A program made the translations under genes and the position numbers. This document shows, piece after piece, positions 6,593 to 6,595 of a DNA stretch of 6,595 nt. The number at the start of each line of letters is the position of its first letter. Positions within the stretch are counted from its first letter, which is position 1. Under the pieces are notes generated by a model. That model searched no databases and was not told the DNA's origin. It saw nothing but the letters and a program-made list of their open reading frames with translations. Source of the DNA: Anaerolineae bacterium (GTDB taxonomy: Bacteria; Chloroflexota; Anaerolineae; Aggregatilineales; Phototrophicaceae); assembly GCA_019912905.1 (NCBI GenBank), contig JAIOHO010000467.1:1-6595 (forward strand). The letters run 5' to 3'.

Positions 6593-6595
6593 AAT
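6583..6595 (+). promoter_or_regulatory. Probable ribosome-binding site and start of the next gene at the window edge
   Basis: The last araB codons contain GGAGG (6583-6587), and the window ends in AT at 6594-6595, six bases beyond it. If the next base is G, an ATG begins at 6594, two bases after the araB stop. This is the spacing of a tightly coupled downstream gene, for which araD or araA would be natural candidates. Confidence 0.45.

Overview
The window is a carbohydrate-uptake and sugar-acid/pentose catabolism locus from a bacterium of moderate-to-high GC content. The binding protein has a signal peptide ending in 'SAQDD', and the layout (binding protein plus two permeases, no ATPase in view) is common in Chloroflexota, especially Anaerolineae-like lineages. 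That placement is an inference from protein style and cannot be proven from this sequence alone.

Layout. Positions 1-2713 (minus strand) hold an ABC sugar importer transcribed right to left: an extracellular family-1 solute-binding protein (1268-2713), a MalF-type permease (272-1144) and the N-terminal 89 codons of a MalG-type permease running off the left edge (1-268). A stem-loop lies between the binding-protein gene and the permeases. Positions 2714-3335 are a 622-base stretch with no intact gene. It holds several inverted repeats near the binding-protein start, a 14-bp GC-rich hairpin, and what looks like the last ~36 codons of a lost ABC-2-type membrane protein. Positions 3336-4748 (minus) encode a 470-residue glucuronate isomerase (UxaC). 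A 188-base divergent intergenic region (4749-4936) separates it from araB (4937-6592, plus), a 551-residue L-ribulokinase. The last bases of the window look like the ribosome-binding site and first two bases of the start codon of a further plus-strand gene.

How the parts fit. UxaC opens the hexuronate pathway (D-glucuronate to D-fructuronate, D-galacturonate to D-tagaturonate). AraB phosphorylates L-ribulose in the L-arabinose pathway. Both sugars come from pectin, arabinogalactan and glucuronoarabinoxylan, so the window reads as part of a plant-polysaccharide monosaccharide locus. The ABC importer is a reasonable candidate for bringing in one of these sugars or their oligomers, but its substrate cannot be read from sequence. 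The 622-base gap with a gene relic argues that the importer and uxaC are separate transcription units.

I do not see a clearly new biological system. The most notable signals are the truncated ABC-2 permease tail with its own terminator-like hairpin, the palindrome that overlaps the Shine-Dalgarno of the binding-protein gene, the operator-like repeats in the uxaC/araB divergent promoter region, the altered metal-site motif of UxaC, and the cysteine-free binding protein.
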